DNA of 64,000 nt from Mycobacterium basiliense. Its GTDB lineage: Bacteria > Actinomycetota > Actinomycetes > Mycobacteriales > Mycobacteriaceae. A program made the position numbers and the translations under genes. The notes below the pieces were generated by a model, which saw only the letters and a program-made list of their open reading frames with translations, was not told the origin of the DNA and searched no databases. Of the stretch, positions 15,249-26,900 are shown piece by piece. Position 1 is the stretch's first letter. Every line of letters starts with the position of its first letter. The stretch spans positions 3,596,001 to 3,660,000 of the forward strand of contig NZ_LR130759.1 in assembly GCF_900292015.1 (NCBI RefSeq), read 5' to 3'.

Positions 15249-18200
15249 CTAGCCGCCGGCTGAGCCGCCAGCGCCACCGCTACCGGCGCTGCCCCCGGAG
15301 CCACCGCTTCCAGCCTGGCCACCGATGCCCCCTTGGGCGCCGGCCCCGCCGTTGCCGTTTCTGCCGGGGGTGCCGCTGAAGCCGCCGGAACCGCCCACGC
15401 CACCATCGCCGCCGTCGCCGCCAGGGCCACCGTCGCCGCCATCGCCGCCATCGTCGCCACCGATGCCGCCGGCACCGCCAGTGCCCCCGACGGAACCGTT
15501 GCCCCCGTCGCCACCATTGCCGTCGGCCGCGGCGGCACCTCCGATACCGCCGGCCCCGCCGCCGCCGCCCGCCCCGCCCATGCCGCCATCGCCACCGCCG
15601 GTTCCCCCGGTGCCGCCGGCACCGCCCTGGCCACCAATGCCTCCATCGGCCCCGGTGCCGCCGGACCCAAGCACGCCAGCGCTACCGCCGGACCCGCCCG
15701 CGCCAGCGCCGCCGCCAACCCCACCGGCTCCGCCGCTGCCGCCATCGGCGCCGCCGTCGCCACCGGCGCCGCCTTCGCCACCGGCGCCACCTTGGCCGCC
15801 CGCTCCCCCGTCCCCAGACGGACCGTTCCCACCGTGTCCACCATGACCAGCGGAGCCGCCCGCCCCTCCGGTGCCACCACTGCCGCCATGGGTGCCGCCG
15901 GCCCCACCAGCGCCACCTTTGCCACCGGTGCCACCTTGACCCGCCGCTCCCCCGTCCTCTTGCAAGCTGTCCCCACCGGCTCCACCGTCACCAGCGGCGC
16001 CGCCGGCCCCACCGGTGCCACCAGTGCCGCCATCCGTGCCACCGGCCCCCCCGGCACCACCTTGGCCACCGGCGCCACCCACCCCGCCACTGCCGGCGCC
16101 GGGGTTTGGATTCGTACCGCCGACCCCGCCAGCGCCAGCGCTACCACCCGCCCCGCCGACGCCACCGCTGCCGCCATCCGCGCCACCGGCCCCACCAGCA
16201 CCACCTTGGCCACCGACGCCACCTTCCCCGCCGGACCCTGCGTTGCCGATGCCGGTGTTGATACCACCGGCCCCGCCGCCGCCAGCGCTACCCCCCACCC
16301 CGCCGACGCCACCGCTGCCGCCATCCGCGCCACCGGCCCCACCAGCACCACCTTGGCCACCGACGCCACCTTCCCCGCCGGACCCTGCGTTGCCGATGCC
16401 GGTGTTGATACCACCGGCCCCGCCGCCGCCAGCGCTACCCCCCACCCCGCCGACGCCACCGCTGCCGCCATCCGTGCCACCGGCCCCACCAGCACCACCT
16501 TGGCCACCGACGCCACCTTCCCCGCCGGCCCCCCCGTCGCCAATGCCGGTTTCGGCTCCACCTTTCCCTCCGAGACCGGCGGAGCCGCCGGCCCCACCCG
16601 CCCCGCCAATACCACCGCCGGCGCCACCGATGCCGGCACCGCCGTCCCCACCGTCGCCGCCATCCCCACCGGCTCCGCCGGCCTCGCCAGCCGTGGCCGA
16701 TGTCGCGCCGGAGGCGTCGCTGCCGTTGCTGCCATCGTTGCCGTTGCCGCCGAGCCCGCCGGCTCCTCCGACGCCGCCGGTCCCATTGCTCCCGTCCGCG
16801 CCGCCGTCGGTTCCGGTACCCGCGGCGCCGGCGGTTCCGCCCCGGCCGCCGTTACCGCCGGCGGCGCCGTCGCCGCCGGCGGCGATGTTGTGCCCACCGG
16901 ATCCCCCCGCTCCGCCGGTGCCGCCCTCGCCGCCATTGCCGCCCATACCCCCGCCGACACCGCCGATGCCCGCACCGCCGGCCCCACCCTGCCCGCCACC
17001 GCCGGCGTCACCGCCGTCACCCCCGGCAGTGGGCGTGGCGGAATCAGTTCCGGCGAGACCCGCCCCGCCGGCTCCGCCAGTGCCGCCACCGCCGCCGACG
17101 CCGGCCGTGCCGCCCAGCCCACCGGCGCTGCCACCGTCTCCGCCGACGCCCCCACCGCCGCCGGTGCCGCCGGCATTGCTGAGACTTCCGGCGCCGCCGA
17201 CGCCGCCGGTGCCGCCAAGGCCGCCAGCGCCGCCGGCCCCCGCTACCCCGCCGGTTCCTCCCGCCCCAGCTGCTCCGCCGGTGCCACCGGTGCCGCCACC
17301 ACCACCCCTGCCGCCACCACCTGGGCCGCTGCCGCTATCGGCGGCACCCTCACCACCAGTCCCACCGGCTCCGCCGGCGCCACCGGCACCGCCGGCACCA
17401 TTCATACCGCCGACGCCACTACCGCCGCCGTCGCCGCCGTCACCACCCGAGCCGCCCGCGTAGCCAGCGCCGCCTGTCGAGCCGACGTCACCCGCGCCAC
17501 CGATACCCCCAACCCCACCGGTACCACCGATGCCCGCGTGGCCGGCCGTCCCCAACAAGCCGCCGGCCCCCCCGGCTCCAGCGGCGCCCGCGTTGCCGCC
17601 CACCCCGCCCGATCCGCCGGAGCTACTAGCACCTACGCCGCTGCCGCCCGCACCGCCCGCGCCACCCGCCCCGCCATCGCCACCGGCCCCACCGGCGCCC
17701 AGAAACAACGGATGGGCTCCACCGGCCCCGCCGGTGCCTCCAATGCCACCGGCAAACCCGGCCGCACCGGCGGCGCCGGTGTCTCCGGTGCCGCCGGCAC
17801 CGCCAGTCCCGCCGACCCCGCCCACCCCGCCGAACAGCGAGTTGTTGACACCGCCGACCCCGCCAGCGCCACCAGCGCCACCGTCCGTGCCGAAGCCGAC
17901 GCCGCTACCGCCTTCACCACCAACACCGCCGGCGCCGGGCGCAAACAATCCGGACACAAACCCCAAACCCCTGCCGCTACCCCCGTTTCCACCCAGCCCA
18001 CCGGCCCCGCCGCCGGTCCCACCGGCGCCGCCGGCCCCACCGGTCCCGCCAGCGCCGAGCAGCCACCCGCCACTGCCGCCCGCTCCGCCGTTGCCACCGG
18101 TTCCACCCGACGCCCCGACGCCGCCGGCCCCGCCGAGCCCGCCGGCCCCGAACAGGCCTGCCGACCCGCCGGCCCCGCCGTTGCCGCCGGGCACGCCCGA

Positions 18201-18650
18201 CCCGCCGTTGCCGCCGTTACCGAACAAGATCCCGCCGTCACCGCCGGCCACTCCGGTACCCGCGGCGCCATTGGCACCGTTACCGATCAGCGGGCGTCCC
18301 AGCAGCGCCTCGGAAGGCGCATTGATCACGCCCAGCAGGTCCTGTTCGAGGGTCTGCAAGGACGCCGCAGCGGCGGCCTCGGTGGTCGCATAGGCACCCG
18401 CGCCCTGTCGCAGAGCCTGCACAAACTGTGCATGAAGTGCCGCCGTCTGCTTGCTAAGTGCCTGATATTCCTGGCCGAAGGCGCCGAAAATCCGTGAGAT
18501 CGCCAGCGATATTTCGTCACCGGCCGCCGGCAGCAGATCGGTCGTCGAGGCCGCAGCCGTCGCATTGGCCGTCGCGATCGTTGACCCGATGCCATTCACG
18601 TTCTGCGCCGCCAGGGCGATCCACTCCGGCGTGGCGAACACATACGACAT
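15249..18650 (-). CDS. PE_PGRS family protein
   Basis: 1133 aa from ATG 18650 ([20 protein letters not shown]). An N-terminal PE domain of ~95 residues carries the helical secretion module with [21 protein letters not shown] and the YxxxE-like ESX signal region ([12 protein letters not shown]). A linker with the [11 protein letters not shown] signature follows, then ~1000 residues of Gly-Gly-Ala/Asn/Asp repeats to the end, with no distinct C-terminal domain. These proteins are exported by ESX-5 to the cell surface. A near-identical 49-residue unit is repeated three times around 16140-16570. Very high GC shadows on the other strand (Pro-rich frames) are not genes. Confidence 0.95.
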   Translation of the reverse strand: MSYVFATPEWIALAAQNVNGIGSTIATANATAAASTTDLLPAAGDEISLAISRIFGAFGQEYQALSKQTAALHAQFVQALRQGAGAYATTEAAAAASLQTLEQDLLGVINAPSEALLGRPLIGNGANGAAGTGVAGGDGGILFGNGGNGGSGVPGGNGGAGGSAGLFGAGGLGGAGGVGASGGTGGNGGAGGSGGWLLGAGGTGGAGGAGGTGGGAGGLGGNGGSGRGLGFVSGLFAPGAGGVGGEGGSGVGFGTDGGAGGAGGVGGVNNSLFGGVGGVGGTGGAGGTGDTGAAGAAGFAGGIGGTGGAGGAHPLFLGAGGAGGDGGAGGAGGAGGSGVGASSSGGSGGVGGNAGAAGAGGAGGLLGTAGHAGIGGTGGVGGIGGAGDVGSTGGAGYAGGSGGDGGDGGGSGVGGMNGAGGAGGAGGAGGTGGEGAADSGSGPGGGGRGGGGGTGGTGGAAGAGGTGGVAGAGGAGGLGGTGGVGGAGSLSNAGGTGGGGGVGGDGGSAGGLGGTAGVGGGGGTGGAGGAGLAGTDSATPTAGGDGGDAGGGGQGGAGGAGIGGVGGGMGGNGGEGGTGGAGGSGGHNIAAGGDGAAGGNGGRGGTAGAAGTGTDGGADGSNGTGGVGGAGGLGGNGNDGSNGSDASGATSATAGEAGGAGGDGGDGGDGGAGIGGAGGGIGGAGGAGGSAGLGGKGGAETGIGDGGAGGEGGVGGQGGAGGAGGTDGGSGGVGGVGGSAGGGGAGGINTGIGNAGSGGEGGVGGQGGAGGAGGADGGSGGVGGVGGSAGGGGAGGINTGIGNAGSGGEGGVGGQGGAGGAGGADGGSGGVGGAGGSAGAGGVGGTNPNPGAGSGGVGGAGGQGGAGGAGGTDGGTGGTGGAGGAAGDGGAGGDSLQEDGGAAGQGGTGGKGGAGGAGGTHGGSGGTGGAGGSAGHGGHGGNGPSGDGGAGGQGGAGGEGGAGGDGGADGGSGGAGGVGGGAGAGGSGGSAGVLGSGGTGADGGIGGQGGAGGTGGTGGGDGGMGGAGGGGGAGGIGGAAAADGNGGDGGNGSVGGTGGAGGIGGDDGGDGGDGGPGGDGGDGGVGGSGGFSGTPGRNGNGGAGAQGGIGGQAGSGGSGGSAGSGGAGGSAGG
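16140..16570. repeat. 147-bp tandem repeat within PE_PGRS
   Basis: Near-identical blocks recur with a 147-base period; the same sequence CCACCTTGGCCACCGACGCC occurs at 16201, 16348 and 16495. The unit is 49 codons, so expansions stay in frame. The third copy diverges at its far end. Confidence 0.85.
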
Positions 18651-19409
18651 CAGCGAACCTCCCACTAACCGACATGGCTTGCAACGACGCGTCGCCTATT
18701 GAGCCCGGACACGCGACAGCCCGCCGAGCCGCTCCACGCAACTTCCCCTCGCATCCGCTGTAACTAATGATCTGCAACTACCGCCCAACGCCATTAATGA
18801 CGAGCTACGACTGATGGATTCAGCAATATCGCGCACCAACTACATAGCAGCCCGACAGCACTGTCAAGGATGATGAATTAATTGCGAATTAACTCTCGCA
18901 CGACCCGTGCGCACAGCGGGCCTCGCGTGAGACACCATGCGAGCGCTCTGCGCTACATCCGACGCAAACCCCTTGTCCAACAAGGCTGTCACGCCACATC
19001 CGATGCCGCTAAGACGCGTGCTGCGCGCCAAAAAGCTCGACGCCGCGAGCGCATGGCGCATCTGATTTGCGGGGATTTGCGGGGATTTGCGGGGATTTGC
19101 AGGGATTGGCTCAATCAAATGGGCCCGCCGACCGGAGTTTTCCGGTCGCTCGAGCATTTTCCGTGGTTAACCATTGTCAGCTGTAATTCGCGGACCAATA
19201 GGGCAGATCCACCCGCACGAACGCTCGCCGACAGACCGAGCTAGGTCCTCGCGCCGGATTTGGCAGCAAGCCAACCGTCGCGTGCTTGGCGGCGCCGGGC
19301 AGGCGCTCGGCGCTACGCCCGGCCCGTGCTGCTGGAACACGCCCCGCTACCAGCTCACTTCAGAGCCCCGCAAGCATGCGCCGCGGCCGCATCCTGCCCG
19401 GGCGCCGGC
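18651..19409. other. Intergenic region with short tandem repeat
   Basis: No convincing gene is present in this 759-base stretch. It contains the PE_PGRS promoter side (AT-rich near 18770-18895) and a run of three exact GGGGATTTGC decamers at 19071-19100, flanked by a degenerate copy on each side. No RNA gene was recognised. Confidence 0.6.
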
Positions 19410-21035
19410 TCACACCAGGTGTTGATTGAACGCGTAGGCGGCCGCCGCAGTGCGGGACTTCACGTCCAATTTGGCGAAGATATTGGACAGGTGGCGGGCC
19501 ACGGTCTTCTCGCTCAGTACCAGACTCTGAGCGATTTCAGAGTTGGTCTTCCCCGCGGCCACCAATCGCAGAACCTCGACCTCGCGGGCGGTGAGCCCAC
19601 CCGGCGTCGACGGCCGCAGTAGTCGGGCCACGTCGCGCGCCGCGTTAGCCAATCGGAGTTCGGCGAAAACTCGCTGCGCCGATTGGAATTCGACGACGGC
19701 CGAGTCCTCGTCACCGAGCGCCCGCAAGGATCGGCCAATCAATGTGGAACACCGGGCAAGTTCGCACGGTGCGTTCAGGTTGGCCCACCCGTCCGCGGCG
19801 GCGCGCAACTGGGCAATCGCCCGCCCATGGTCTCCCCGGGCGTTGGCAACGGCGCCGGTCGCATAGGCGGCCATCGCCCTTATTCCCGTGCTACCGAATT
19901 CGGCTGCGATTTGCGTCAATTCGCCGCTTAACCGCTCCGCCTGGTCGAGCTCGCCTGCCGAAACCAGGATCTGTACGGCCGCGGGCAGCAGCTGCGATCG
20001 CCCGATGGCATGGCGCGACTCCGCCAGCAACCGCCGCATCGCATGGACTGCCGATGCCGTCCGCCCCTGCGCCAGCCAGAGCAGGACGAGGCCCGGTTGG
20101 GGGTCATGACCGTACTGGCGGGCCGCCTGATAGGCCTCCTCGGCGGCGTCGAACTCACCAAGGATCCGCAACACGTCGCCCCGCTCGGCAAACGCAAGAC
20201 CGGTCGGAGCGACGGCTTCCATCACTCGATAGCGCTCGACCGCGAGGGAAAACTCTTGCAGCGCTTCGCGATAACAGCCGAGTACTCGCATGATCTGGCC
20301 CCGGTGCACCGCGCACTGACCGGTGAATGCAATCAGGCCTCGCTGGTCGGCGCACCAGCGCGTCAGCGCGGTCGTCCATTGGGCAGCGCGGTCGAAATCT
20401 GAAGTCTCCTGACACGCCTCGATCATCGAGCAGTAGACCTGACCGGCAAAGATCGTCGATACCGCCCCGGCGGCCACGTCCACCATCGACTCATCGAGCA
20501 ACTCGAAGCCGTGGCGTACCTGACCCGCGTAGATCAAGAGTCGGCCCTGCGACGAAAGGCCCACCGCCGTCAGATCGGCGTCGTGGAACCGTCGGCCGTA
20601 GTCGGTGATGGACGCCGCGCATTCGGCCGCGTCCTGGAACTCGGCGGCCGAGAGATGGCGAAACATCCGCAGGATTTGCAAATACCCACGTTCGGCAACA
20701 TCGCCGGCTGCGTCTTCGAGCAGCCGTTGCATGCGGGCTTGCCAACCGCTGGCGATCGCGGTTTCACCCATGTCGTGCAGCGTTCGCGCCAGCCAGAATG
20801 CGCAACGCAGCGCTCCCATCACGTCGGCGCGGTCAAGGTGGGAGTGATACGCCCGCTGGAGCGCCTGTACGCAGTCATTGTTCCGGCCGGTCAGGTAGGC
20901 GGCGGTGGCCAGGCAAGCAAAATCGGCTCCGTGCTGTGCGGCGGTATCGAGGTCAGAAAGCCGCTCGTAGGCCGCCACCCAGTCACGGCGCTCATACGCC
21001 TCCCGAGCTTCCAACAAACTCTCGACGACGCCCAA
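19410..21035 (-). CDS. TPR-containing LuxR-family transcriptional regulator
   Basis: 541 aa from TTG 21035. Residues 1-460 are helical tetratricopeptide-like repeats without an ATPase domain (AYERRDWVAAYERLSDLD, DFDRAAQWTTALTRWCADQ, EFDAAEEAYQAARQYG). The last ~65 residues are a LuxR/GerE helix-turn-helix: GGLTAREVEVLRLVAAGKTN, SEIAQSLVLSEKTVARHLSN, IFAKLDVKSRTAAAAYA. It follows the FAD monooxygenase gene by 37 bases on the same strand, so the two are likely one transcript. Similar pairs are common in mycobacteria, where the TPR part is thought to sense a protein or metabolite. Confidence 0.92.
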   Translation of the reverse strand: MGVVESLLEAREAYERRDWVAAYERLSDLDTAAQHGADFACLATAAYLTGRNNDCVQALQRAYHSHLDRADVMGALRCAFWLARTLHDMGETAIASGWQARMQRLLEDAAGDVAERGYLQILRMFRHLSAAEFQDAAECAASITDYGRRFHDADLTAVGLSSQGRLLIYAGQVRHGFELLDESMVDVAAGAVSTIFAGQVYCSMIEACQETSDFDRAAQWTTALTRWCADQRGLIAFTGQCAVHRGQIMRVLGCYREALQEFSLAVERYRVMEAVAPTGLAFAERGDVLRILGEFDAAEEAYQAARQYGHDPQPGLVLLWLAQGRTASAVHAMRRLLAESRHAIGRSQLLPAAVQILVSAGELDQAERLSGELTQIAAEFGSTGIRAMAAYATGAVANARGDHGRAIAQLRAAADGWANLNAPCELARCSTLIGRSLRALGDEDSAVVEFQSAQRVFAELRLANAARDVARLLRPSTPGGLTAREVEVLRLVAAGKTNSEIAQSLVLSEKTVARHLSNIFAKLDVKSRTAAAAYAFNQHLV

Positions 21036-21072
21036 TACGATTCACCCACACCGACGATACGCCGCCGGCAAG

Positions 21073-22182
21073 TCACGCAACGACCGGTGCGGCTTCGACG
21101 CTGGGGACCCGAGAGGCGATACGGCGTGCAACGAATTCGGCATCGCGACCGACACCGATCAACAACATTGACCCGAAGGCAAATTGGAAACCCAAGCCGC
21201 AGAAGTACAAACCCGGCGCCCGGTCGGCGATGCCACGGTATTCCGCGGGCCATCCGTCGTCACCCGCGATAGACGGTTCGATCCAATCGAAATCCTGTCG
21301 AAAACCGGTGCACCAAACGATATTCCGCACATCGAGGACAGTCCCGTCGGCCAGCATCGGCAGGCCCGACGCGACGCCGGTGACTCGGGCGGTGTGGCGT
21401 TCGACTCCCCTGCGGGCAAGGTCTTGCCGCTTTACCCGCAGCATAGGCCCGCCGTGTGCGCGGATCTTCCGCATTTGCTTGCGTCCGATCGGGGTACGAC
21501 GTGTGATGATGTGGCGCCACAGGAATACCAGCACCGGTAAAACAGCGTGAAGCATAAAGGAATCCCAGCGCACGGGAACTTGACCGCAGTCGCGCCCGGC
21601 GAGCACCGTCCTTCGTCCCGCGGCGAGTTCGTAGGCGATATCGGTGCCCGAATGGGAGGCGCCGACGACGAGCACGGGTCCAGGCTGCAATTGCTCCGGA
21701 CAACGGTAGCGGCTGGAGTGCAACTGCCGAATGCCGGGATCGAGCCGGCGCGCCAGGGCGGGAACATTGGGTGTCCGACCGAAAGTGCCCGTGGCGATGA
21801 CCACGTTGTCGCAGGCGATGGTGTCGTCACCGAGGGTTGCTAGGTAGCCACCGCCTGTCCCGCTGGTCAGCCGAACTACCCCGGTGTTCATCCGCACCGG
21901 TAAGTCGAAACGCATCGCGTACCTCTCGAGATAGTCGGCGACGTCGTCTCGGCTGGGGAACTCCCACTCATCGTGTCCCGGAAAGGCAAGGCCCGGAAGG
22001 CCGCTGTACTTCGCGGGCGTGTACAGCCGCAAAGAATCGTAATGCGCCCGCCAGTTGTCTCCGATTCGGGCATTGCGGTCGACGATCAGAAATTGGCGGC
22101 CGAGTCGCTGCAGGTGATACCCCGTGCTCAAACCCGCCTGACCGGCGCCGATGATCAGGGTCTGGACGTGTTGTGTAGTCAT
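21073..22182 (-). CDS. FAD-dependent flavin monooxygenase (CzcO/TrkA-like)
   Basis: 369 aa from ATG 22182, with a strong AGGAGG site upstream. There is an N-terminal FAD-binding GxGxxG (IIGAGQAGLSTGYHLQ), a middle NADPH-binding motif (LVVGASHSGTDIAYELAAG), the ATG motif (VVIATGTFGRTP) and C-terminal CTGFRQDFDWI. The layout matches flavoprotein monooxygenases that oxidise N, S or carbonyl groups. The BVMO fingerprint FxGxxxHxxxW is not seen in full, so substrate type is open. Likely operon with the LuxR-type gene downstream. Confidence 0.9.
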   Translation of the reverse strand: MTTQHVQTLIIGAGQAGLSTGYHLQRLGRQFLIVDRNARIGDNWRAHYDSLRLYTPAKYSGLPGLAFPGHDEWEFPSRDDVADYLERYAMRFDLPVRMNTGVVRLTSGTGGGYLATLGDDTIACDNVVIATGTFGRTPNVPALARRLDPGIRQLHSSRYRCPEQLQPGPVLVVGASHSGTDIAYELAAGRRTVLAGRDCGQVPVRWDSFMLHAVLPVLVFLWRHIITRRTPIGRKQMRKIRAHGGPMLRVKRQDLARRGVERHTARVTGVASGLPMLADGTVLDVRNIVWCTGFRQDFDWIEPSIAGDDGWPAEYRGIADRAPGLYFCGLGFQFAFGSMLLIGVGRDAEFVARRIASRVPSVEAAPVVA

Positions 22183-22481
22183 CGGTCCTCCTCACAGGCA
22201 CTGCGTTCAGCGAAGCCGATATCTCGACGCTAGGAGCCAGGTGAGCCGGCCGACATCGGGCGATATACCCATTCGCACCGCACGCGGCGTGGGTGATTCT
22301 GCGGTGGCGATACCGAGATGGCAACGTGATCCGGGCAACCAGCGGCCAGCGCGGCGGCACGATGCGACGGCAGGGCGGCTCACCTGCGCGATTCGGCAAT
22401 CCCACCGCCAACGGCCGGCGTCTCGCTCACAATAGGGAGTTGTGCACGCTGCTGCTGGCCTAGCCGGGGACTAGAGGGTCG

Positions 22482-23633
22482 ATGGCGCACGATCGTGTTG
22501 GGTTCGGTGTCCTCGGGCCATTGGAGATGACGATCGATGGCGCGGCCATACCGCTGGGTACCCCCAAACAACGAGCGGTGCTGGCCGCGTTGCTGATCAA
22601 TCGCAACCGACCCGTCGCAATCGATGCATTGATCGACGCGGCGTGGGAGCAGGGAGCTCCCCCGGGGGCGCGAGACACGCTGTACGCGTATGTGTCAAAG
22701 CTGCGTCGCCTGATGGCCGGCGCCGGCATCGAGACCCGCGGGCTGCTGGCAAACACGCCGCCTGGGTATCGACTCACAGTTGCCGACAGCGACTACGACC
22801 TCGGCCTATTCGTGGCCTCAAAGAACGCCGGTGTACGGGCCGCCGCGGCTGCGCGGTTTGAGCAGGCCAGCGAACACTTCTCGGCCGCGCTTGCGCAGTG
22901 GCGCGGTCCTGTGCTCGACGACCTGCACGACTTCAACTTCGTCGACGCCTTTGCAGCCGGACTTGCCGAGGAAAAGGTGGGCACACACGTCGCTCGCGCC
23001 GAAGTCGAAATCGCTTGCGGCCGACCTCAATCCGTGATCGGTGAGCTCGAAACACTCGCCACTGACCATCCCTATCGGGAGCCGCTTTGGGCACAGCTGA
23101 TCACCGCCTACTATCTGGCCGACCGCCAATCTGATGCGCTCGATGCCTTTCGGCGACTCAGGGACAGGCTGGCAGCCGATCTCGGCGTCGACCCCGCTCC
23201 TGCGCTGCGTGCGCTGCACGTGCGGATCCTTCGTCAGCGACCGCTCGACGTCATCAAGGCCGCGCAGGCGAACGCCGATGAAACCATCAGCACGTTGTCG
23301 CATTACCTGACGGCATCGCAATACATGACGGCGCTTCCGGACGCCACCCGCGGCCCCTCACTACGCGACGCGAATGAACGTAGGTACCCACTGGTGGCTA
23401 CCACCACCCGTATCGGGCGCAGCCCGGATAACGACATCGTCCTTTCGGGTTCCAAGGTCAGCCGTCACCACGCCGCGGTCGTCGACACCGGTTCCAGCTT
23501 CGTCATAGTGGATTTGCGATCGCTTAACGGCGTTTCGGTTTCTGGCCGACGCATCCATACCAGCACCGCCCTGACCGAAGGTGACCGGATTCGCATCGCC
23601 GAACACCAGCTGATGTTCGAAACCACCTCGTGA
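22482..23633 (+). CDS. EmbR-like regulator (winged helix-BTAD-FHA)
   Basis: 383 aa. It has an OmpR-type winged helix (GVLGPLEMTIDGAAIPLGTP, KQRAVLAALLINRNRPVAID), a bacterial transcriptional activation domain of TPR type (FEQASEHFSAALAQWRGPVL, YREPLWAQLITAYYLADRQS, DALDAFRRLRDRLAADLGVD), and a C-terminal FHA domain (~300-383; TRIGRSPDNDIVLSGSKVSR, then HHAAVVDTG and LRSLNGVSVSGRRI) that binds phosphothreonine. Length and order equal those of EmbR, the phosphorylation-controlled activator of the arabinosyltransferase genes. No embCAB is in the window, so it may be a paralogue. The next gene is a Ser/Thr kinase of PknK type, its natural candidate partner. Confidence 0.92.
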   Translation: MAHDRVGFGVLGPLEMTIDGAAIPLGTPKQRAVLAALLINRNRPVAIDALIDAAWEQGAPPGARDTLYAYVSKLRRLMAGAGIETRGLLANTPPGYRLTVADSDYDLGLFVASKNAGVRAAAAARFEQASEHFSAALAQWRGPVLDDLHDFNFVDAFAAGLAEEKVGTHVARAEVEIACGRPQSVIGELETLATDHPYREPLWAQLITAYYLADRQSDALDAFRRLRDRLAADLGVDPAPALRALHVRILRQRPLDVIKAAQANADETISTLSHYLTASQYMTALPDATRGPSLRDANERRYPLVATTTRIGRSPDNDIVLSGSKVSRHHAAVVDTGSSFVIVDLRSLNGVSVSGRRIHTSTALTEGDRIRIAEHQLMFETTS

Positions 23634-23900
23634 GAGCTCGTCGCTGTCGAACGGGGTCGTGGCCTGGGAACCGGAGGTGCTGATATTGGCGGCAACGGCA
23701 ATTGCTGAGCGGCTCGGCTGGTCTCGGGCGATAATGAGGCGCAACGAGTGGGTCCGTGAACCACACCCGGCATCTTTATCGCCGGATCCACCGGACGCAC
23801 GACCAGGTTCCTACAAAACAAGTCGCTAGGTTTGGGGAATTGCTACAGCCGCCGCGCGAGTGCGACAGTCAAGGTGCTGGTTGCTGGGCAATGTCGTCGC

Positions 23901-23906
23901 AGGAGG
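23901..23906 (+). promoter_or_regulatory. Ribosome-binding site AGGAGG of the PknK-like gene
   Basis: A perfect AGGAGG four bases before ATG 23911 fixes this start over the upstream in-frame start at 23860. Confidence 0.85.
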
Positions 23907-23910
23907 TCCG

Positions 23911-26900
23911 ATGACGGGTACCGATGCAGGTAAACGGCCATCCGACCCAGCCGTGACCGAGAACGAGCCGTATGACGTGCAGCATCGTGTGCGTAGGGTC
24001 GACGGCGGCTTCTTTAGCGCCACCGCTGATGCGGGTGAGTTGGCGGGGATCACCACCGCGAATGCGGTGGCGGAGTTAGCTGAGCTGGGCTTCATCGACG
24101 CATATGAAGTGGGCCGGGGCGGGTACGGGGTGGTGTATCGGTGTGTGCAGACCGAGTTGGGCCGGGTGGTGGCGGTCAAGACGTTGACCGCCGATGTGGC
24201 GGATCTGGGGCCGCGGTTTCTGCGCGAGGAGCAGGCGATGGCCCGGCTGACCGCGCATCCGAACATTGTGCCGGTGCTGCAGGTCGGCCAAACCGCTAGT
24301 GGTCTGCCGTTCTTGGTGATGCCCTTTTGCGGGCACGGGTGTGTGCAGCAGCGAATCGAGCGCTACGGGGTATTGGCGGTCGAAGAGGTATTGCGAATCG
24401 GGGTGAAGATAGCGGGAGCGTTGGAGTCGGCGCACCGGGTGGGCGTGGTGCATCGAGACGTCAAGCCGGCCAACGTGTTGCTGACAGATTATGGCGAGCC
24501 GGCGTTGTGTGACTTCGGAATCGCGCGTACCGAGGCGGGATTTCAGACCGCGCCCGGGGTATTCGTCGGGTCACCCGCCTACAGCGCACCCGAGTTATTA
24601 GCCGGTGAGCCACCCAGCGCCGCATCGGATGTATATGCGTTGGGGGCCAGCCTGTTTGCCGGGTTGACGGGTCATGCGGCATTCGAGCGGCGCAATGGTG
24701 AGCAGGTAGTGGCGCAATTCCTCCGAATTGCCAGCGAGCCGATCCCAGACTTACGCGGCAGCAATATTCCCGCCGACGTGGCCGAGGTGGTCAACGCGGC
24801 GATGTCCCGCGAGCCCGGAGATCGACCCTCGGCGCAGGAGCTGGGTGAGCTGATCCAGCGGGCCCAAGCCGAACATGGCCTGGCTGTCGATGCGATGGCG
24901 CTGCCCGGCGCCGACGGTGCGGAGCGGAGCCGCTCCGCGCGGCGCGGGCCGACAGGCACCCGTTCAGGAGCGGAAGGCCGCGGTCCGGGCCGGGTGCCGG
25001 TGCTGCCGGCCAGGTTGGTCGGGCGCCGCGACGAGCTGGCGCAGTTGCGCAAGTCGTTGTACGGCTCACGGCTGGTCACGGTGACCGGGATGGGCGGGGT
25101 CGGGAAGACCACCCTGGCCACCGCCGCTGCCGGCCAGTTGCGTGCCGAGTTCTCCGATCAGGTGTGGCTGGTCGAGCTGGCCGAGCTGGCCGACGGCGAC
25201 ATACTGGCCGAAGTGGCCCTTGCCGCCCTCGGGGTATGCGATCAGACCGGCGCGCCACCCACCGACGTGCTGGTCGACTTCCTCGGCCACGGTATGACCC
25301 TGCTGGTGATCGATAACTGTGAACAAATCATCGACGCGGTGGCCAAGCTGGTCGACACCTTGCTGCACCACTGCCCGCAGCTACACATCCTGGCCACCAG
25401 CCGCGAAGTCCTCGATGTCGACGGGGAATCCGTCCTGCCGCTAATGCCGTTGCCGGTGCCCGAACCCGACGCCGACTCCACGCTGGGCAGTCTGGCCCGC
25501 TATGACGCGGTGGAGTTGTTCGTGGCACGCGCCCGCGCCGGGGTCCCCGAGTTCCGCCTGACCCAAGCCAACGCCGCGACGGTGGCCCGGGTATGCGCGC
25601 GCCTGGACGGCTTGCCGCTGGCCATTGAGCTGGCCGCCGCTCGGCTGCGCGCCTTGTCGATCGAGCAGATCGCCGACGGCCTGGCCGACCGCTACCATCT
25701 ACTCAGCCGTGGCCACCGCGGTGCGCCCACCCGTCAACAAAACCTCGTCAGCTGTGTGGCTTGGAGCCATGACCTGTGCACCCCCACCGAACAACACCTG
25801 TGGGCAACGCTATCGGTGTTCGCCGGCAGTTTTGATCTGCCCGCCGCCCGGCACCTCAGCGCCGACAGTTTGACCGACAAGCAGTGCCTGGATGTGATGT
25901 GCACGCTGGTCGACAAGTCCATCCTGATCCGCACCGAAAACGATGGCCAGGTTCGGTTCCGCCTGCTCGACACCCTGCGCGACTACGGCCGCACCCACCT
26001 CACCGATACCGAACACCACCAACTACGCCACCACCACGCCGACTACTACCACCGTCTGTCGGCACAAGCGTTCAGTGATTGGTTTGGACCTCACCAAATC
26101 GAGTGGCTCAATCGCCTCACCGCCGAAATGCCCAACCTGCGCGAAGCGCTGCAATTCTGCCTCACCCACGACCCCGCCACCGCGCTGGAATTGGCCGCCA
26201 ATCTGCGCGAGGTCTGGATTCCGCGCGGCATGTTCAGCGAAGGCTACCGCTGGCTGGATCTCGCCTTGACCGCTTCACCGCCCATACCGAGTCCCCAACA
26301 CGTCCGAGCCTTGGCCCACATTGCGGAGTTCGCAAATTTTCGCGGCAATTTGCCGGAGGCGACAAGACGAGTCACGCAAGCACGCCAACTTTACGAATCG
26401 CTGGCCGACCGACGAGAAATCGCCGTGCTCGAATGTACCGACGGCCACATGGCAATGATCAATGGCGACTTCGAACGCGCACGGGAATGCCTGCGGCGCG
26501 CTGCGTCGGCGACCGAGGATCTGCAATCGAAAGGTTGCGCGATGCTGCTCCTGGGTTGGGACTCGCTGTTTTGGGGCGATATCGACAACGCATCGGACTG
26601 GTTCGAGAAGGCCCTTGCCGTGTCTGAATCGCACGACGAATCGCTACAACGATCATATGTGTTGGTGTGCAACGGAATTAGCGCATGGCGACGAGGCGAG
26701 TTCCACCGCGCCGAACAACAGCTGCGGCAGGGTCTGCAAATTTGTCGGGCCCTCAATGACCGGTGGATGGCCGCGCAGTATTTTGAGGCGCTGGCCTGGT
26801 GCGCCGGATCCAACGAGGACTTCCGACGTGCCGTCATGTTGATGGCCGCGGCCAATGTGCTGAGCCCGGCTACCGGATTTCCGCTGATGGCACTGTTCTC

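Noticed and set aside
15325..18497. Long Pro-rich and Ala/Thr-rich frames on the plus strand
   Set aside because: They are antisense shadows of the PE_PGRS Gly repeats; low complexity and no start/RBS or domain.
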